Origin: Scilla litardierei | Lineage: Eukaryota > Streptophyta > Magnoliopsida > Asparagales > Asparagaceae | Assembly: GCA_030789695.1 (NCBI GenBank) | Contig: CM061141.1 | Location: forward strand, 280,805,871 to 280,869,870 | Direction of reading: 5' to 3' | Length of the DNA: 64,000 nt | Part shown: in pieces, positions 1-12,895 of the stretch | How the letters are laid out: each line of letters opens with the position of its first letter | Numbering within the stretch: position 1 is the stretch's first letter | Program-made: the position numbers and the translations under genes | The notes under the pieces: generated by a model | Database searches by the model: none | What the model was told of the DNA's origin: nothing | What the model saw: the letters and a program-made list of their open reading frames with translations, nothing else

Positions 1-1944
1 GGCTGTCATGGTGCTCAAGCAAATCTGGCTCTAGCCTCTGGAGTTCTGTTCTGGTAATCCAAGTACAGTCTGATTCTAGCCGGCCTTTCCAACTCACCAA
101 GTAACACTGATAACCACTTTGCCTGGTTGATATAACCTGTTTATCTAATATGTGATCAATCTGCTCTCTATGTGGATGTATAGGTGGTAAAGGAGTAGGC
201 GGAGGAATAGCAGTGACAATCAAGTCATCTTGGAAGGGCTCAAAGAATGGGTCTGTGGGTATAGCAGCTGGACCTTTATAAGCCACTAGATCTTCAATAT
301 GAAAAGTTGAGCTAATCCCATAATCTGCAGGGAGATTTATCACATATGCATTAGAACCAATTTTCTTTAAGATTTTGAATGCATCAACACTACGAGCCTG
401 TAGTTTCTTCAAGGTTCCAGGAGGAAACCTCTCAGATCTGAGTCGCACCATAACATAGTTACCGTCATTAAACTCTTTGAAGCGTCTGTGAGTATCTGCA
501 ATGGCCTTATATTTTTCATTGCTAGAATGAATTCTCCTGCTGATCTCTTTATGCAAGTCATGAATGTGTTAGGCAAATGGCTCAGCTAACTCAGACACTC
601 TATGATGATGTGACATGGAAATGAGATCTGTATGCTTTCTAGGTTTGTAACCATGGACTATCTTAAATGGACTCATGCCAATGGACCTATTTATTGCCTA
701 TTATATCCAAGCTCGGCAGTGGACAATGTCAAATCCCAATTCCTAGGATTTTCACCCACTAAGCATCTGAGAAGATTCCCTAAACTACGGTTCACTATCT
801 CAGTTTGACCATCAGTCTGGGGGTGGTAAGCAGTGTGGAACTTGAGCTTAGTGCCCATCATATGCCATAGGGTTTTTCAGAAGTAGCTTATGAACTTTAC
901 ATCCCTATCAGACACTATACTCTTGGGGAGACCATGGAGATGAACAACCCCATCAAAGTAAAGCTTGGCAATGTGTGAGGCATCTTGGAGCAAGGGATGA
1001 AGTGTGCCATCTTGGAGAATCGATCCACAATGACAAAATTGAATCGTGCTTTTTAGGTGTGCGTGGGAGTCCTAGCACGAAATCCATACTAACGTCTTGC
1101 CAGAGACAATCTGGCACAAGTAAAGGTGTGTAGAGGCCAGTATTCTGCTTCCTATACTTAGCCATCTGACAAACTCGATATTGCCCCACCAGAGTGGCAA
1201 CATCTTTCTTTAGGCTCGGCCAATAGAACTGACGCGCTACCGACTCAATCGTCTTATCTCTCCCAAAGTGTCTTGATAAACCTCCAGCATGTATCTCCCA
1301 GACAATAAAACCTCTCACAGAAATACGTGAGATACATAACTGTGTGGCCCTAAAAAGATACCCATCATGCAGGAAATAACTATCTTGCTCTCGTACTAAC
1401 TCATCCTGAAGGATAGCAAAAATCTCGCTAAAGTCTGGGCACGACATGTAATCTTCCTTAATCTTCTCGAATCCTATCACCTGAACACTCATAGCGAATA
1501 GTAGAGCCACTCTGCGACTGAGTACGTCAGCGGCCCTATTCTCAACTCTTGCCTTATGGTTGAGGACAAATGTATACTCCTGAAGAAAACCAACCCACCG
1601 AGCGTGTCAAGAGTTTAGTTTCGTCTGGAAATTGAGGTATTTCTCGGCCTCATGATCCGAGTACAACAAAAATTCTTGCGGCATGAGATAGTGTCTCCAA
1701 TATCATAATGCCTGCACTACCGCATAGAATTTCTTATCGTAGGTGGAGTATCGTAGTTTGGCATCACTAAATTTCTCACTAAAGTATGCCACAGGAAGCC
1801 CTTCTTGACTTAAAACTCTGCCTATACCTGTACCTGATGCATCACATGCAACATTAAATGCTTTCATGAAATCCGGGAGGCGCATAACAGATGCCTTAGT
1901 CATAGTTTTCTTTATATCCTCAAACTCTTTGGTGGCAGGTTTGG
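1..1944 (-). mobile_element. Ty3/gypsy chromovirus fragment, truncated both ends
   Basis: This minus-strand block is the 3' part of a chromovirus polyprotein. Read from right to left it contains RNase H, the integrase zinc-binding and catalytic regions, and a chromodomain that reaches the window edge. It stops abruptly near 1944, inside the reverse transcriptase/RNase H connection, where the sequence changes to AT-rich DNA. No LTR is visible because the left end lies outside the window. The frame is broken several times, so the copy is dead. The chromodomain at the C terminus is what separates chromoviruses from Athila/Tat elements elsewhere in the window. Confidence 0.9.
1..1944 (-). pseudogene. 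Chromovirus pol remnant: RNase H, integrase, chromodomain
   Basis: The RNase H part (about 1703-1903) shows the FNVACDASGTGIGRVLSQ motif with its catalytic aspartate and the typical VAYFSEKFSDAKLRYSTYDK continuation. The integrase zinc finger is read at 1130-1330 (HAGGLSRHFG with a later CQMAK). The three catalytic residues of integrase lie in [13 protein letters not shown] (near 1070), [10 protein letters not shown] (near 900) and HPQTDGQTE (near 810). Codons at 1-165 translate to a chromodomain-like stretch including YLVSWKG and DCTWI. Frameshifts and stops between 540 and 1060 break the frame. The enzyme family would cut and join element cDNA into chromatin; the chromodomain is thought to guide insertion to heterochromatin. 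As this copy is truncated, no function is expected. Confidence 0.88.
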
Positions 1945-4900
1945 TTCATATAAAGTCCCCCCTTTGGTTTGGGAAAATGCTTCAAAGGAGATGAGAAAAG
2001 AAATATAATGAGAGGATTGGTGGGCCGGTAAGCTAGGCTTTTAGTGAGTGAAGGGAAATAAAAATGAAAGTGGGCCGTGTGCCCTTTGGTTAGGGAAAAT
2101 GAGAAGAAATTTAAAGAATCAAATAATAAAGAAAGGCAAGAAATTAGATGATGATTTCAAATAATATCTCAAAATTTTTGAACCATTAGAGAAGATCAGT
2201 ACGATAGAAAAAATTATTCCTTTTCTATAAAGCCTAGAACCCTTTTTACATTGCTATGGAACTATGGAAGAAAAAGAAGACTAAAATGAAAATATGGTTC
2301 TTATAATGTATATCTCATATCTTTTCTTTCTTAAAAATATTCCCCAATATTTTATATTGCTAATTTCCCAGCTAAATCTTTAAGTTGTGATAAACACCAC
2401 CCGTACTAACAACATTAAATTTTTGGTAGAAAAAGAAGAGAACTCCCTTTGTAGCCTTTTCTTTTTCTTTATCGATTAAAGCCATAACTCAACACTCCCA
2501 TCTCTTTAACTTCTCCATCTTTATGGATAAGGATCCAAACTTTCTAAGAGAGCTGGGGAAAATTGCTAAGCTATATCACCATTACAATTAACATCAAACT
2601 CTTCATTTCCTTATCTTCGAGTTTTAGTGTCAAACACTTCATCTTCCTCACCTTTGACTTTCCTCTAATCACAAACCCTATGCTTTCTCATTAAACCTTC
2701 ATCAGCTGCATATAAATTGAGTCTGTAACTTGGTTTTTGGATGGATGGGTGTTGAATGGAGGGGTCACGCCAATTTCTTTGATTCTATAAGTAAATGCCA
2801 CATTTCTAATTTATGGTCAACAACTTCTATCATTTTTTTTCAATATGGGACTATTATTCTTTAGATCCCCTTAAACAACAGGTGTGAACCTTGAGTTTAT
2901 ATGTTATAATTTTTTTCAAGTTTTGATATTTGACACTGATTCATATTGCTTCAAATCTAGATTAGTTCACTACAGACGAACATTGATAAAATCTGTGAAG
3001 AGATAACTTTTCAAGACAAATGACCATTAGGCCGATACAAAACAGACATGATGAAACTTGTAAAGGGACATGACCTGTGAACAAATAGGATTACAAGACA
3101 TAAGGTCATTTAGCTCAGGAATTAGTTGAAATAATATTAAAAGGGAGGCCCATGGGATTGGTGAAGCCATAATTAATAACTGAAACTATATCTATCTAAA
3201 AGCTTAAACCACTAGGCAAATGTCCAACCTTTAGTTTATTGACCACTACTTTCAATTTTTTCATTGCAAATATTGTTCTTAACTGATTTTGGTCAAAATT
3301 CTCTTAGATGAAGCATTCAGGCATTCTTGTAGAATAATCATTTTGAGATTTCATGAAATTAATTCATGATATGATTTTTAGGCATGGAAAAATTGCAATC
3401 AAATTTGATGGTGTGGCATGATTCCTATTCTCTCCTTTTATTTTTAAAGAAACAGAAATAGAATTAGAAGAAAATTGAGATATTGCAAGAGATTGGGTGG
3501 GATTCAAGAGGAAACCATATTTGTTTTATTGTGTCTCCAATTATTTAGATGGAAACACAAATTGAAATTTGTTCTATTATGGCACATGAGGGGCCACAAA
3601 TTGATATCAGATGACTCAGACCTAATTTTTTATTTCAAATCCAAACAAGTTTGGCATTGAAGTAGGAGTTGGGGGCCTAACTGAACCCTAATTCTATTCA
3701 ATTCCATCTTCTCTTCTTATGGTCCATTTTTGCCAAAATACACCTTATTTGTGGCCCCATCTTCTGCCATGATTACCTTAATTTCAATTTGTGATTTCAT
3801 GTTGGTAGTACACAGGAGCAAATCATGTTTCCTCTTAATCCCTCCATTCTCATGCAATCATTGTTATGTTTCTTCCATTCTAATTCTTTTGTCAATCAAC
3901 ATGATAACAAAGGAATTGGAATCATGCCCCATCATATTAAATTTACTTATCTTTTTTATAAATTTTCTTCAAACAACAAATTGGAAATGGAATTCTAGTT
4001 TTAATCCTAATTTTTGAAATTTTACTTGTGCATACATCATTGTTCTGTGTTGCTTTGGCATCATCATTGCTGAACATTTATATTTAGAGTTTGGTTGACG
4101 AGTATAAAACTTAATACAAGCTATATTTTCTACTTAATAGCTATGTTCTACACTTCTGTGTACAAATAGTTAAAACAGTTTAGGATGCTGAAACAATTTC
4201 ACAGTCGATAAACCAATTTGTTTAGCTGATCATACACAAATCTATGTGATAGGGAATGCACATAGGAAGGGTTTGATATGTAGGATTTGTAGGAGGGATT
4301 GTAAGAAAAACCAAAATTATGGTTTTTAAAGGTAACTCGTCTGCAATACGACTGTTTCTCCTGCGCGAATCGAGCCAACTACCCCACAACTTCACCATGG
4401 ATAAAGAACTGTATGTATGACATACAAAGATTATATGCTTCTCTCATAAGAAAACACAGTGATTAGAGATCCTTCTCTTTCTAACTCTTAATGCACATCC
4501 TTGGATGCGGCAACTGTTTAAGGTGAGATAGGAGGAAGTTGGCATAGCCTCCATCAATAACTACATACTGACTCTCATCGAACATACGATTTTACTAGAT
4601 AAACAAGCCAACACTGTGCTTCCTTTCACGCATGGTACAGTAACAATTGAGTCACTGACAAAACCCTGCCAAGTTTCATAGGAAATTAAATTAGTGGGAG
4701 CCAAATATTTATACTGGTTTTTAAGCGAAGGGAAAAATGGCGAGCTATGTTAGCTGTGTGCGCCTACAAAAAAGGTGGTCTTATTTATTTATTTTTTTTC
4801 AAATTTTTTTGTAGGATTGTTGTACACTTCAAGGATGATCATCACACCAAAGATCAAGTGAATCATCGTTGTAGGATCTATTTGACATTCGATCTAACCA

Positions 4901-7900
4901 TTGCAAATTTAACAGTTTCACAACAATAAAACTTTTTGCAACGAATGGATCGATTGTCAAATACACACAGAGTTCACCCATATTTGGGGGTTTGAGTTGT
5001 TAGAATGTGTACAATAATCGTTTAAAAACTTTTAAAAAATTAAATGACAATAAATTTTTTTGTAGGCGTGCATAGCTAACTTGTTCGTGCACATCAACAT
5101 CAACATATTGGCCAATTGGAAAGAAACTCTTTGAGTGAAAGGAAATCAAATATTTATTTCCTAGGAAAATTCCCTATAGCTGTATGATATGTAGGAACAA
5201 CAATGAGCAAAAGATTTCGGAACTATTTTAGCCCTGAAGCCGCACCTCAAACACTGCCATAAAAATGTTCACAGTAGGTCATTGTAATCTTCATAAATTT
5301 AACTCTAAGCTATGGATACAAATGTTAGATATTTTACTTGCGTTGTTATTATACAAAAAGGAAGCAAGAAAACAACATTAGGTCGTGTGATTTTTTGGAC
5401 ATACTAGTTTCTTTGTATGACCTCAATATGGTTTATGTTTACAGTAAACTTACAATAATAAGGTCGAAGAATTTCATGAGCCACAAGTTAAGCCAAGTGT
5501 CTCTGAACAACTCGAGTTTTTAGTTGCGTCGTCGTTTATCAGAATGACCACATTAACAAATAGCCATACTTCAAATAATAAGCGATTTCGCACAAAATGA
5601 CCCGTAAGGCATAATGGTCGCAGCTGAAGTAAGATCAATATGCTATAAAATCCCTCTGGAACTGAATGAGGGTAATTTCATGATATATTCCATCTCACTT
5701 AATGCCACCATCTTTAAATCATTTGTTTTGAGACGAACATTTATAGATGACCACAGAATGGATTCATTGACAGTCGTAAATTAATGGGATGTATCGCAAT
5801 ATGTCTTTTTGTAAAATTATGTCACTAAATTGATCAATTTAGTGTACAATAGCAAGTAATAACATTGAACTATATAAAAAACCATCATAGTTTATAGAAA
5901 CAATAAATTTATGGCGGTTGATATTAACCTGAAATCTAACATGCTGCCAAGTCTAATAATGTTTAGACAAGCAACATATGCTGGTTGGCATAGAAATTAC
6001 TTTATACTAGCAGATTATTGCATATTATAGTGCATTAAATCTCTTCACTTTTCTCTGTAATATACATCACACAAATAATTACTTCACACACCAGCATTTA
6101 TCAGGATACAATAAGACTTTGAACAGAAAAAAGAACAATTTCAAACCATTTCTCAACATCATTATCTCGAACTTGCCATGATTTGGATTTTGAACCAATT
6201 TCAAATGGTAGGTATTATAAAAAATTTGAATAAAATGATTTAGTAATAATACAAAAATCATGACCTCATATAGCTTTAAGCCATAGCTGATTGAGCAATA
6301 TTCATTTTTTCCTCCTATGACAATGATGAGCACAAGCAGCGAGCCCAAAACAGATAAAATGACAATACAGATCAATAATAACCTCATCGAGCTACATTTA
6401 AATATGTTTAGTGTCCTGCATGAAAACCGCATGGTCCACATAAAAAAATTAATGCAACATATTCATCTTCAACTTTTACATCAAACTTTAGAAATGTTGA
6501 TTTAGATGCAACTCTTTAGTGGGTCTTCATTATTTACAGCTTCTCCAACTTCAACCATAGACAGCTTCTCCAACTTCAACTTTATTCTCATTAGACACTT
6601 CACGCAAAATCGCATCCGCAAAGCACAGTTTGATTGTCTCATGTGCCTACTCCTCCTGATCTACAAAATTAATTTGATTCAATCATTGCAGCTCCATTGG
6701 CCTTGCTGTTTCAATAAGGTGCATATCTTATAGCTGTTAGAGACCGAAGCTATTCTTGTTAATGAACTTCTCAATTTTGATGTGGTGCATCTTGATCTTG
6801 ATCGGTCGATTGCCCTCAGCTCTAATATTGGTTTTCTAAGGTGGAAATTGAGATCAAAATCAAATAATGGAACAGCATGCAGATGTTCATTGTTTGGATC
6901 AAGCTCAACACTCTTGGGCGATAGTAGATAGTTCTACTATTTTGAAAGGAGAAAATTACATATTACACACGAGATCTTTCACAGACTCTCTTTACAGAAG
7001 ATATAACTCTCAGTTGAGGAAACTCTTAAAAAACACGACGATTCACCTATCCAAAACCCTACGGCATATTTAGGGTTATTTTTCAATGTAAAATATCAAA
7101 AATACCCCCCCCCCCCCTTTAACTTGTACAATCCACATCAACTTGTACGGGTTTGGATCTATCAGGTACACCTCTCAGAATTTTTTGGGCTTTGCACAGT
7201 GCAGTGCACTGAGTGCGGTGCAGATATATTTTTTTATACCTTTCAAACAGTATTGATGTGATGTTTGATTTGACAGAAGTTCCAACAAAAGCAAAAAAAA
7301 AGTCTACACTGCACTGAGTGCGGTGTAGTTAGCAATTTCCAATTTCCAATTTTTTTGGTTAGGAGCTTGTACGAACCTAATTGAAGTATTGTCTTAATAA
7401 TGATTTGTATTATGACTTCCAACATGCAATTTTATGTGACTAAAACAAAAATTAATATACAAGTTACAACCAATTTCTGAAGTACATTTGAAGATTCTTT
7501 CATTACATCTTGTAAATAGAATGCATTAAAGATCATGGAGTATGTTGAAACTTGGTGGCAAATTACTGATTGCTGCAATCCTGCCACACAATATACGCAA
7601 TTGTTTACATTAGAGTAAATTGGAATGCTTTTCTTAAGAACATGTTAACCTGACAATAAGATAAGCTCTGGGAAATAAAGAATATTCTTATAAATCCATA
7701 TCACAACGTGAAAATGAGACACGATTATAGTGAAAGAAAAAGTTCCGATGATTGTGGCTGTTCAATATGTTTAACAGTAAACAGTGTCTATGTTCTTAAC
7801 TATCCATGCATATGACACTTGATAACATTAAACTTTCGGATTCTCCGTAAAGAAACAAATTTGGATTTAACTACTGAATTTTTTGCGACACATTTTTGAA

Positions 7901-8225
7901 GTAATCACCGAAGAGTCAAATAATATTTTGCCTTCATTTGCCGGTACTCATATATGCTTTATGGAGTGTCCCCTATGGAACTATTGTAAAGCTAATTAAC
8001 TTATGTCTATAATGAAATTAGCCAACTGGCTTTACAAAATCAAAACTATTTGCAAGTCTGATTCATTCCCTAAGAGGGCATAATCTGTGGGTACCATCCA
8101 TGAAGTAATCAAATGATAAAAGGTTAAAAGTTTGTTTATATGTATGACTAATGTTGAAACTTAGGCTTTAGTAAATATTTTACAATACATGGTAATTACT
8201 CGGTATGATTTCTGTTATTCAGTAC
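1945..8225. other. AT-rich stretch, no recognisable gene
   Basis: About 6.3 kb in which I see no credible coding region on either strand. The open frames are short, low-complexity and lack any family signature. Two copies of a CCTTTGGTTnGGGAAAATG phrase occur near 1971 and 2082. A direct repeat of ACAGCTTCTCCAACTTCAAC occurs near 6538 and 6561, and a GCACTGAGTGCGGTG phrase occurs twice between 7200 and 7335. The stretch could be intergenic DNA or the inside of a long intron of the MADS-box gene at 33631. I searched for a MADS-domain exon and an intervening-domain exon and found neither. Confidence 0.6.
7105..7117. repeat. Poly-C run
   Basis: Thirteen consecutive cytosines in otherwise AT-rich DNA. 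It is a simple homopolymer and its exact length may be affected by sequencing error. Confidence 0.9.
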
Positions 8226-8567
8226 TGTAGGAAATCAGAGAGGTAGAAAGCTTTTAGCTTATGGGGATTCCGGAGATGGCTGATTGTTGTTATACAAGAA
8301 GAAGAGAACTCTTCTCTATTTATAGGAGCCACCACCATCCCTCCACCCCATAACCGCTCACATAATATCGCGTAATAAAACCCGCAATAAAACACGTAAT
8401 AAATCTCGTAATAAAATGCGTAATAAATCCTGTAATAATTCAAGTAATAAATCTCGCAACATTATTATAACAATTATTACGTATCAGATTTATTACGTAT
8501 ACCATTTATTACGTATTTCAACTAACTTGTTGAGCCGAGTCGGGTACTAGGCCATTTCAGGCCAACA
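8226..8567 (-). repeat. 3' LTR of the copia remnant
   Basis: A 342-bp LTR with TGTAGGAAAT at its plus-strand start and GGCCAACA at its end. In element sense a TATA-like CTATAAATAG box lies at about 8316-8326. Between 8371 and 8450 a degenerate unit of about 17 bases built on CGTAATAAA is repeated. The sequence right of 8567 reads as a purine-rich tract in element sense, as expected at a 3' LTR. Confidence 0.75.
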
Positions 8568-8689
8568 CATCTACATCTCCCACTTGGCCTTAAATAACCA
8601 AGTGCATTTCGGTTATACTCCACTGTCCGTGAGAAATACACATGATGTAATTTCACATACTCCCACTATTCGTGAGATATGCATATTTT

Positions 8690-10372
8690 ATTCACCGAAT
8701 ACACTCATTATTCATGATTGTCTCCTTTCATTATTCATGAAAGTTTGCTTGACTTAGATATTTCTAAGTCCCATCAAACCAACATATTTGATGAATGTAC
8801 CTGCTTGAATACCATTCGTCAAGTGATCATCAACCATATCACTTGTTGGAGTATAAGTCACATTGACTTCTTTCCTTCCCAGCATATCATGTATGTAATC
8901 ATAGTGTATCTCAGTATGCATTCATTTGGAATTGTTTGCACCCCTGTGGATCAAGCTGATGGCTGCTTGATTATCACCGTACTTCTCAATTGGGCCATCC
9001 ACCAAATTGAGATCCAATTCCAATAGGAACCGTCTGATCCAGACAGCATGAGTAGCTATTATACTACAGGCTATATACTAAGCTTCTTGTGTGTATCTCG
9101 CTAGACAATCATGTTTCTTGCTACCCCAAGAAACAGCTGCACCACCAAAAATGAACACATGTCCTGCAGTTGACTTTCTGTCATCTTTGTCCCCTTCGAA
9201 ATCTGCATCGGAGTAAGCAAGAACCTCAAGCGATATGATTGATAAACTAACTTGTGGTGTACTGTACCCTTTATATATTTCCTAATCCTCTTAATAGCTT
9301 CCCAATGAGCTGGACCAGGATTACTTTGATATCTACTAACTAGACTAATTGGGTACGCCAAGTCTGATCTAGTACACAACATTGCAAACATCAAATTTCC
9401 AATTGCATGAGCATATGGATCATTTAGCCGTTTTGTCCCTCTACAGGACATTTTTTCTTAACGGCTTCCCCATAACCAATGATGTAGGGGCCGGTTGGAA
9501 TTGTACATTCCAAATCTCCTCAATATTGTATACAAATACTTTTCTTGGTTTAAACTTAACATTCTAGGCTTCCGATCATTAAGGATTTGTATTCCAAGAA
9601 CATAGGAGGCATCACTCATGTCCTCCATCTCAAATTCACTACAAAGTGCTGATTTAATTTTCTTCAGCACTTCAATGTCATTTCCAACGAGCAAAATATC
9701 ATCCACATACAGGGATAATATCACAAAACTGCTCCCACTTTTCAAGACATACACGCAATTATCTAATTTGTTTGCAACAAAACTAAGTCGGATAATTGTA
9801 TTGTGAAATTTGAGATACCATTGTCTATATGATTTTTTTAAACCATACAAAGATTTCTTCAACTTATAAACTTTGTCTTCATGTCCTTCAACCTGAAATC
9901 CCTCAGGCTGATCCATATATATCACTTCCTTCAACTCTCCATTGAGGAATGCAGTCTTGACATCTATTTGGTAGAGTTCCAAGTCAAGATGCGCAACAAT
10001 CGCAAAGATTATCCATATGGATGCAAAATTAGCCACCGGAGAATAAGTCTCCTGATAATCAATCCCTGCTATCTGAGTAAATCCCTTTGCAACTAATCGG
10101 GCCTTGAATATAGCAATAGATCCATTAACCTGATATTTCTTCCTCAACACCAACTTACATCCTATGGACTTCCTCTCTTCTGGTAAGTCACATAGCTCGT
10201 ATACATTGTTTCTCTCAATTGAGTCAAGCTCCTTTTTCATAGCCTCAAGCCATTGATCTGACTCATATGATTTCATTGCATCTGTATAATTCAAGGGATC
10301 AGCTTGCTCATTTATATCAATATCCACAGAGAAACAAGATGGTTCACATGCATATAGATAATAATCATCCAT
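8690..10372 (-). pseudogene. Copia reverse transcriptase and RNase H remnant
   Basis: The open part at 9458-10372 is a copia reverse transcriptase. It shows WLEAMKKELDSIERNNVYEL at the start, then KARLVAKGFTQ, YQIDVKTAFLNGELKE, the YGLKK region and the catalytic SLYVDDILLVGND. RNase H follows in other frames at 9101-9451, with the CTRSDLAYPISLVSRYQSNP landmark, and continues in broken form to about 8690. A normal copy would make cDNA from element RNA in virus-like particles. Frameshifts near 9455 and several later stops show this copy is dead. Confidence 0.88.
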
Positions 10373-10622
10373 CCATGCAGGTGTTGTTGTGGTCTTTTAT
10401 TAACACTAAGAGTTGCAGGCTGGACAGGTTCAGCTGGTTGATTTGCCATAGATATATTCTCATTTACAGGTTCATCTTGCATAGCTGGACGATATACATC
10501 ATCCACTATATTCAAGTCATCATTAGAACATCATCTAAGTCCAGCAAGGGTGGCACTTTTTCTTGGACTTGTTCCTCTTCTTCTAGATTTTCTAGAAAAG
10601 TTGCTTCTCTACTTTCAATGAC

Positions 10623-11219
10623 TCATTTGTTTTCATGGAAGAACTTGTATCCTTTAGATTTTTCAGAATATCCTATGAATATACATCTTACGGCTTTGAG
10701 ATCCAGCTTATCTCTAACTAGATATAGAATGAGAACATGTGCCACGCAACCCCATTTTCTCAAATGACTTAAATTGGGTTTGCGTCCATTCCATATCGCG
10801 TACGGTGTTGTCTCAACTGATTTTGTGGAAATTCTATTCTGAACAAATTTGAAGTCAATATGACTTCTCCCCAAAAATCCTTGGAAAGACCAGAATGCGA
10901 TAACATACATCTCACGACATTCATTAATGTTCTATTCTTTCTTTCAGCCACACCATTTTATTGTGGCGTATAAGGCATAGTTGTCTGCTTCTTTATACTG
11001 TATTGAATATAGTAATTCTCAAATTCCTTTGAGTTGAATTCCCCACATCTATCAGTTCTTAACATCTTTATGTTTCTTCCAAGTTTTCTTTCTACTTCCG
11101 CCTTGTATAATTTAAAAGTTTCAAATGCTTCAGACTTTCTTTTTAAAAGATACATGAAAGTATACTTGGAATAATCATCTATAAAGGTTATGAAATATTC
11201 CTTATTCCCTCGAGTCTAT
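10623..11219 (-). pseudogene. Copia integrase remnant, N terminus lost
   Basis: Three overlapping frames carry pieces of a copia integrase: a core fragment at 10958-11155 with YLLKRKSEAFETFKLYKAEV and LRTDRCGEFNSKEF, then a MAERKNRTLMNVVRCMLSHSG piece and, at 10623-10910, the linker with WGCVAHVL and RCIFIGYSEKSKGYKF. In the second catalytic motif the usual DGGGE is DRCGE. The N-terminal zinc finger and first catalytic aspartate are missing because the element is cut at about 11220. No function is expected. Confidence 0.85.
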
Positions 11220-11227
11220 GCTCAAGG

Positions 11228-11637
11228 ACCCACTTCGTCAGTCGTTCGATCTGGCGGGGAAACGACGAGATCGCGCCACGTGTCAAGCGCTGGTTGAAGC
11301 GCCGTATACGAAAACATATTTCCGCACGTATTTGCTTATTTTCGACCGTATTTCTCCATTTAAATGGTATTCTGCATTCAATAATTCATAAAAATTAGCA
11401 CAGATCTCAAAAAATACAAATAAATAGTCCTTGGAATCGTGAGAACGAGGTCTTCGCACGAAAAATATAAAAAAGACAGAAATACTCAGGTTATTGCGGT
11501 TTTGTGCCTAAAATGAGAGTGTGCTCTAATAATTAAGTGTATTCAAAATACGATCATATTAGAGACCAAATAAGTACCATATATGCACAAAATGGTGTTA
11601 AATGAGGGGCTAAATATGTAATATTTACCATGAATCA
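11228..11637 (-). repeat. Truncated 3' LTR of the Athila-like element
   Basis: This matches 25920-26336 with a shared run GGCGGGGAAACGACGAGATC and a shared inner end TGAATCA. In element sense the LTR starts TGATTCATGG at 11637 and is preceded by a TTGAGGGTG purine tract. About 1.1 kb of the distal LTR is missing at the left junction with the copia remnant. Confidence 0.8.
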
Positions 11638-12895
11638 CACCCTCAACTAGCGTTTTGCTAGTTTCTAGCAAAAAGAGCGACTAAATCAGATGTTTAGAAA
11701 AATATTAAACCCTTCCAATTGTCTAAGGCTTGGTTCAATAATGCACTTTCCATCATAATATTTACCAAGAATATACGCAATTATGAATGCGATCAAATCC
11801 ATGTCATTTTCTCTAATATTAAATACATAACATACAAGCATCGTTTTGCATAAGCCAAAAGTATAACACAACATCAATTCATAACTTTCTAATTTTCAAG
11901 GAATCAGCATTATTTAAAGATCGTCTAATTCGTGGGTGTTGAGTTTGTCATATCTTTTTTCTTTTCTCTTTTTTATTGACTTAGAATGATCCATGTATCA
12001 AGCTTTCAGTTAATAACTCCTAGGCCAGACGACCTTCGGGCATTATGCTTAGAAGGGCCACTCGAACTTAATAACTCGAATCATCTAAGTTTTAATTATA
12101 TCTCTTTTTTTGAGTGCACTCCACATACATCCATCTTTCGTTGCGAATCTCCAGTGCTTCCTGAGGCACGAAGACCCGGCTACTTGATAAACTCACGGGA
12201 ATGATGCACTTTATCATTTTTCTCATTTTTTTTTCATTTTTTTCATTTTTTCATTTTTTTTTCATTTTTTTGTTTTTGGCAACTCACACCCATTCATTAG
12301 ACTCACATTTCAGCACATATTTATGGCCACATTCCTCTTCAAAAAGAAAATTATTCCTATCAATCATGTCCACTTTAAACTTATGCATCACAACAACTTG
12401 CATGGAATTAATTCAAACCATTTCGAGATATTAGTCATGAGATTTGAAACTTTTCATAAGGGGCATATTAGTGATTAATTCCATAAAGAGAAAAATAATG
12501 ATTTCAAGCCATAAACAATGTTTAGAATGCCATTAATGCATAAACATCCGACAAAGTGACACTTTAAGAGGGCTTAGATGATGGTTAGAAGATGAGTGAT
12601 GGTGATTTATTCTTTTCTCTCCTTTTTTAAAAAAACTAAGATAAAAAAAATTCTCCTAACAAAAAGTCTAATACACTCCCCCAACTTAAAGATAAACATT
12701 GTCCTTAATGTTGAAAGGAGAATACTAAAGTCAAAATTCCTAAAAAACGAATAAAAAAGTGTAAAATAAAAAGAAAGAAAAAACTACTAATAGTGAGTAA
12801 AGGAAAGAACACACCAGTTTAAGTGCCACCCAAAGGTGGATCAGTAAGATCCATGGTTGTGCCTCCATAGTCCAAAGCTCCTGAAAGTGTTTCAG
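11638..12895 (-). other. Non-coding 3' region of the Athila-like element
   Basis: Roughly 1.26 kb between integrase and the 3' LTR. I see no env-like frame here. It holds a T-rich low-complexity stretch (about 12220-12290) and, at about 12674-12690, a tract that reads in element sense AAGTTGGGGGAGTG, which looks like the extra internal polypurine tract known from Athila elements. Confidence 0.55.

Larger units (their letters stand above)
8226..11227 (-). mobile_element. Ty1/copia element, 3' half only
   Basis: A minus-strand copia element reduced to integrase C-terminal part, reverse transcriptase, RNase H and one LTR. The LTR at 8226-8567 has TG...CA ends and is preceded, in element sense, by a purine-rich tract just right of 8567. 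The right side stops at about 11219-11227 inside the integrase core, where a truncated Athila LTR begins. The matching 5' half (gag, protease, second LTR) was not recognised on the other side of the Athila element, so it was lost or is too diverged. Copia affiliation rests on the order integrase then reverse transcriptase and on the YVDD motif. Confidence 0.85.

Noticed and set aside
4440..4680. Possible remnant of a conserved protein on the minus strand
   Set aside because: Short readings looked protein-like, but no family could be named and stops interrupt every frame.
6079..6441. 120-residue hydrophobic frame that could be a membrane protein
   Set aside because: It is in AT-rich DNA where leucine/isoleucine/phenylalanine runs are expected by chance; no homology recognised and it overlaps another chance frame.
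1945..8225. MADS or intervening-domain exon of the AGAMOUS-like gene
   Set aside because: I looked for the typical MADS and IERYKK coding patterns on the plus strand and found none.
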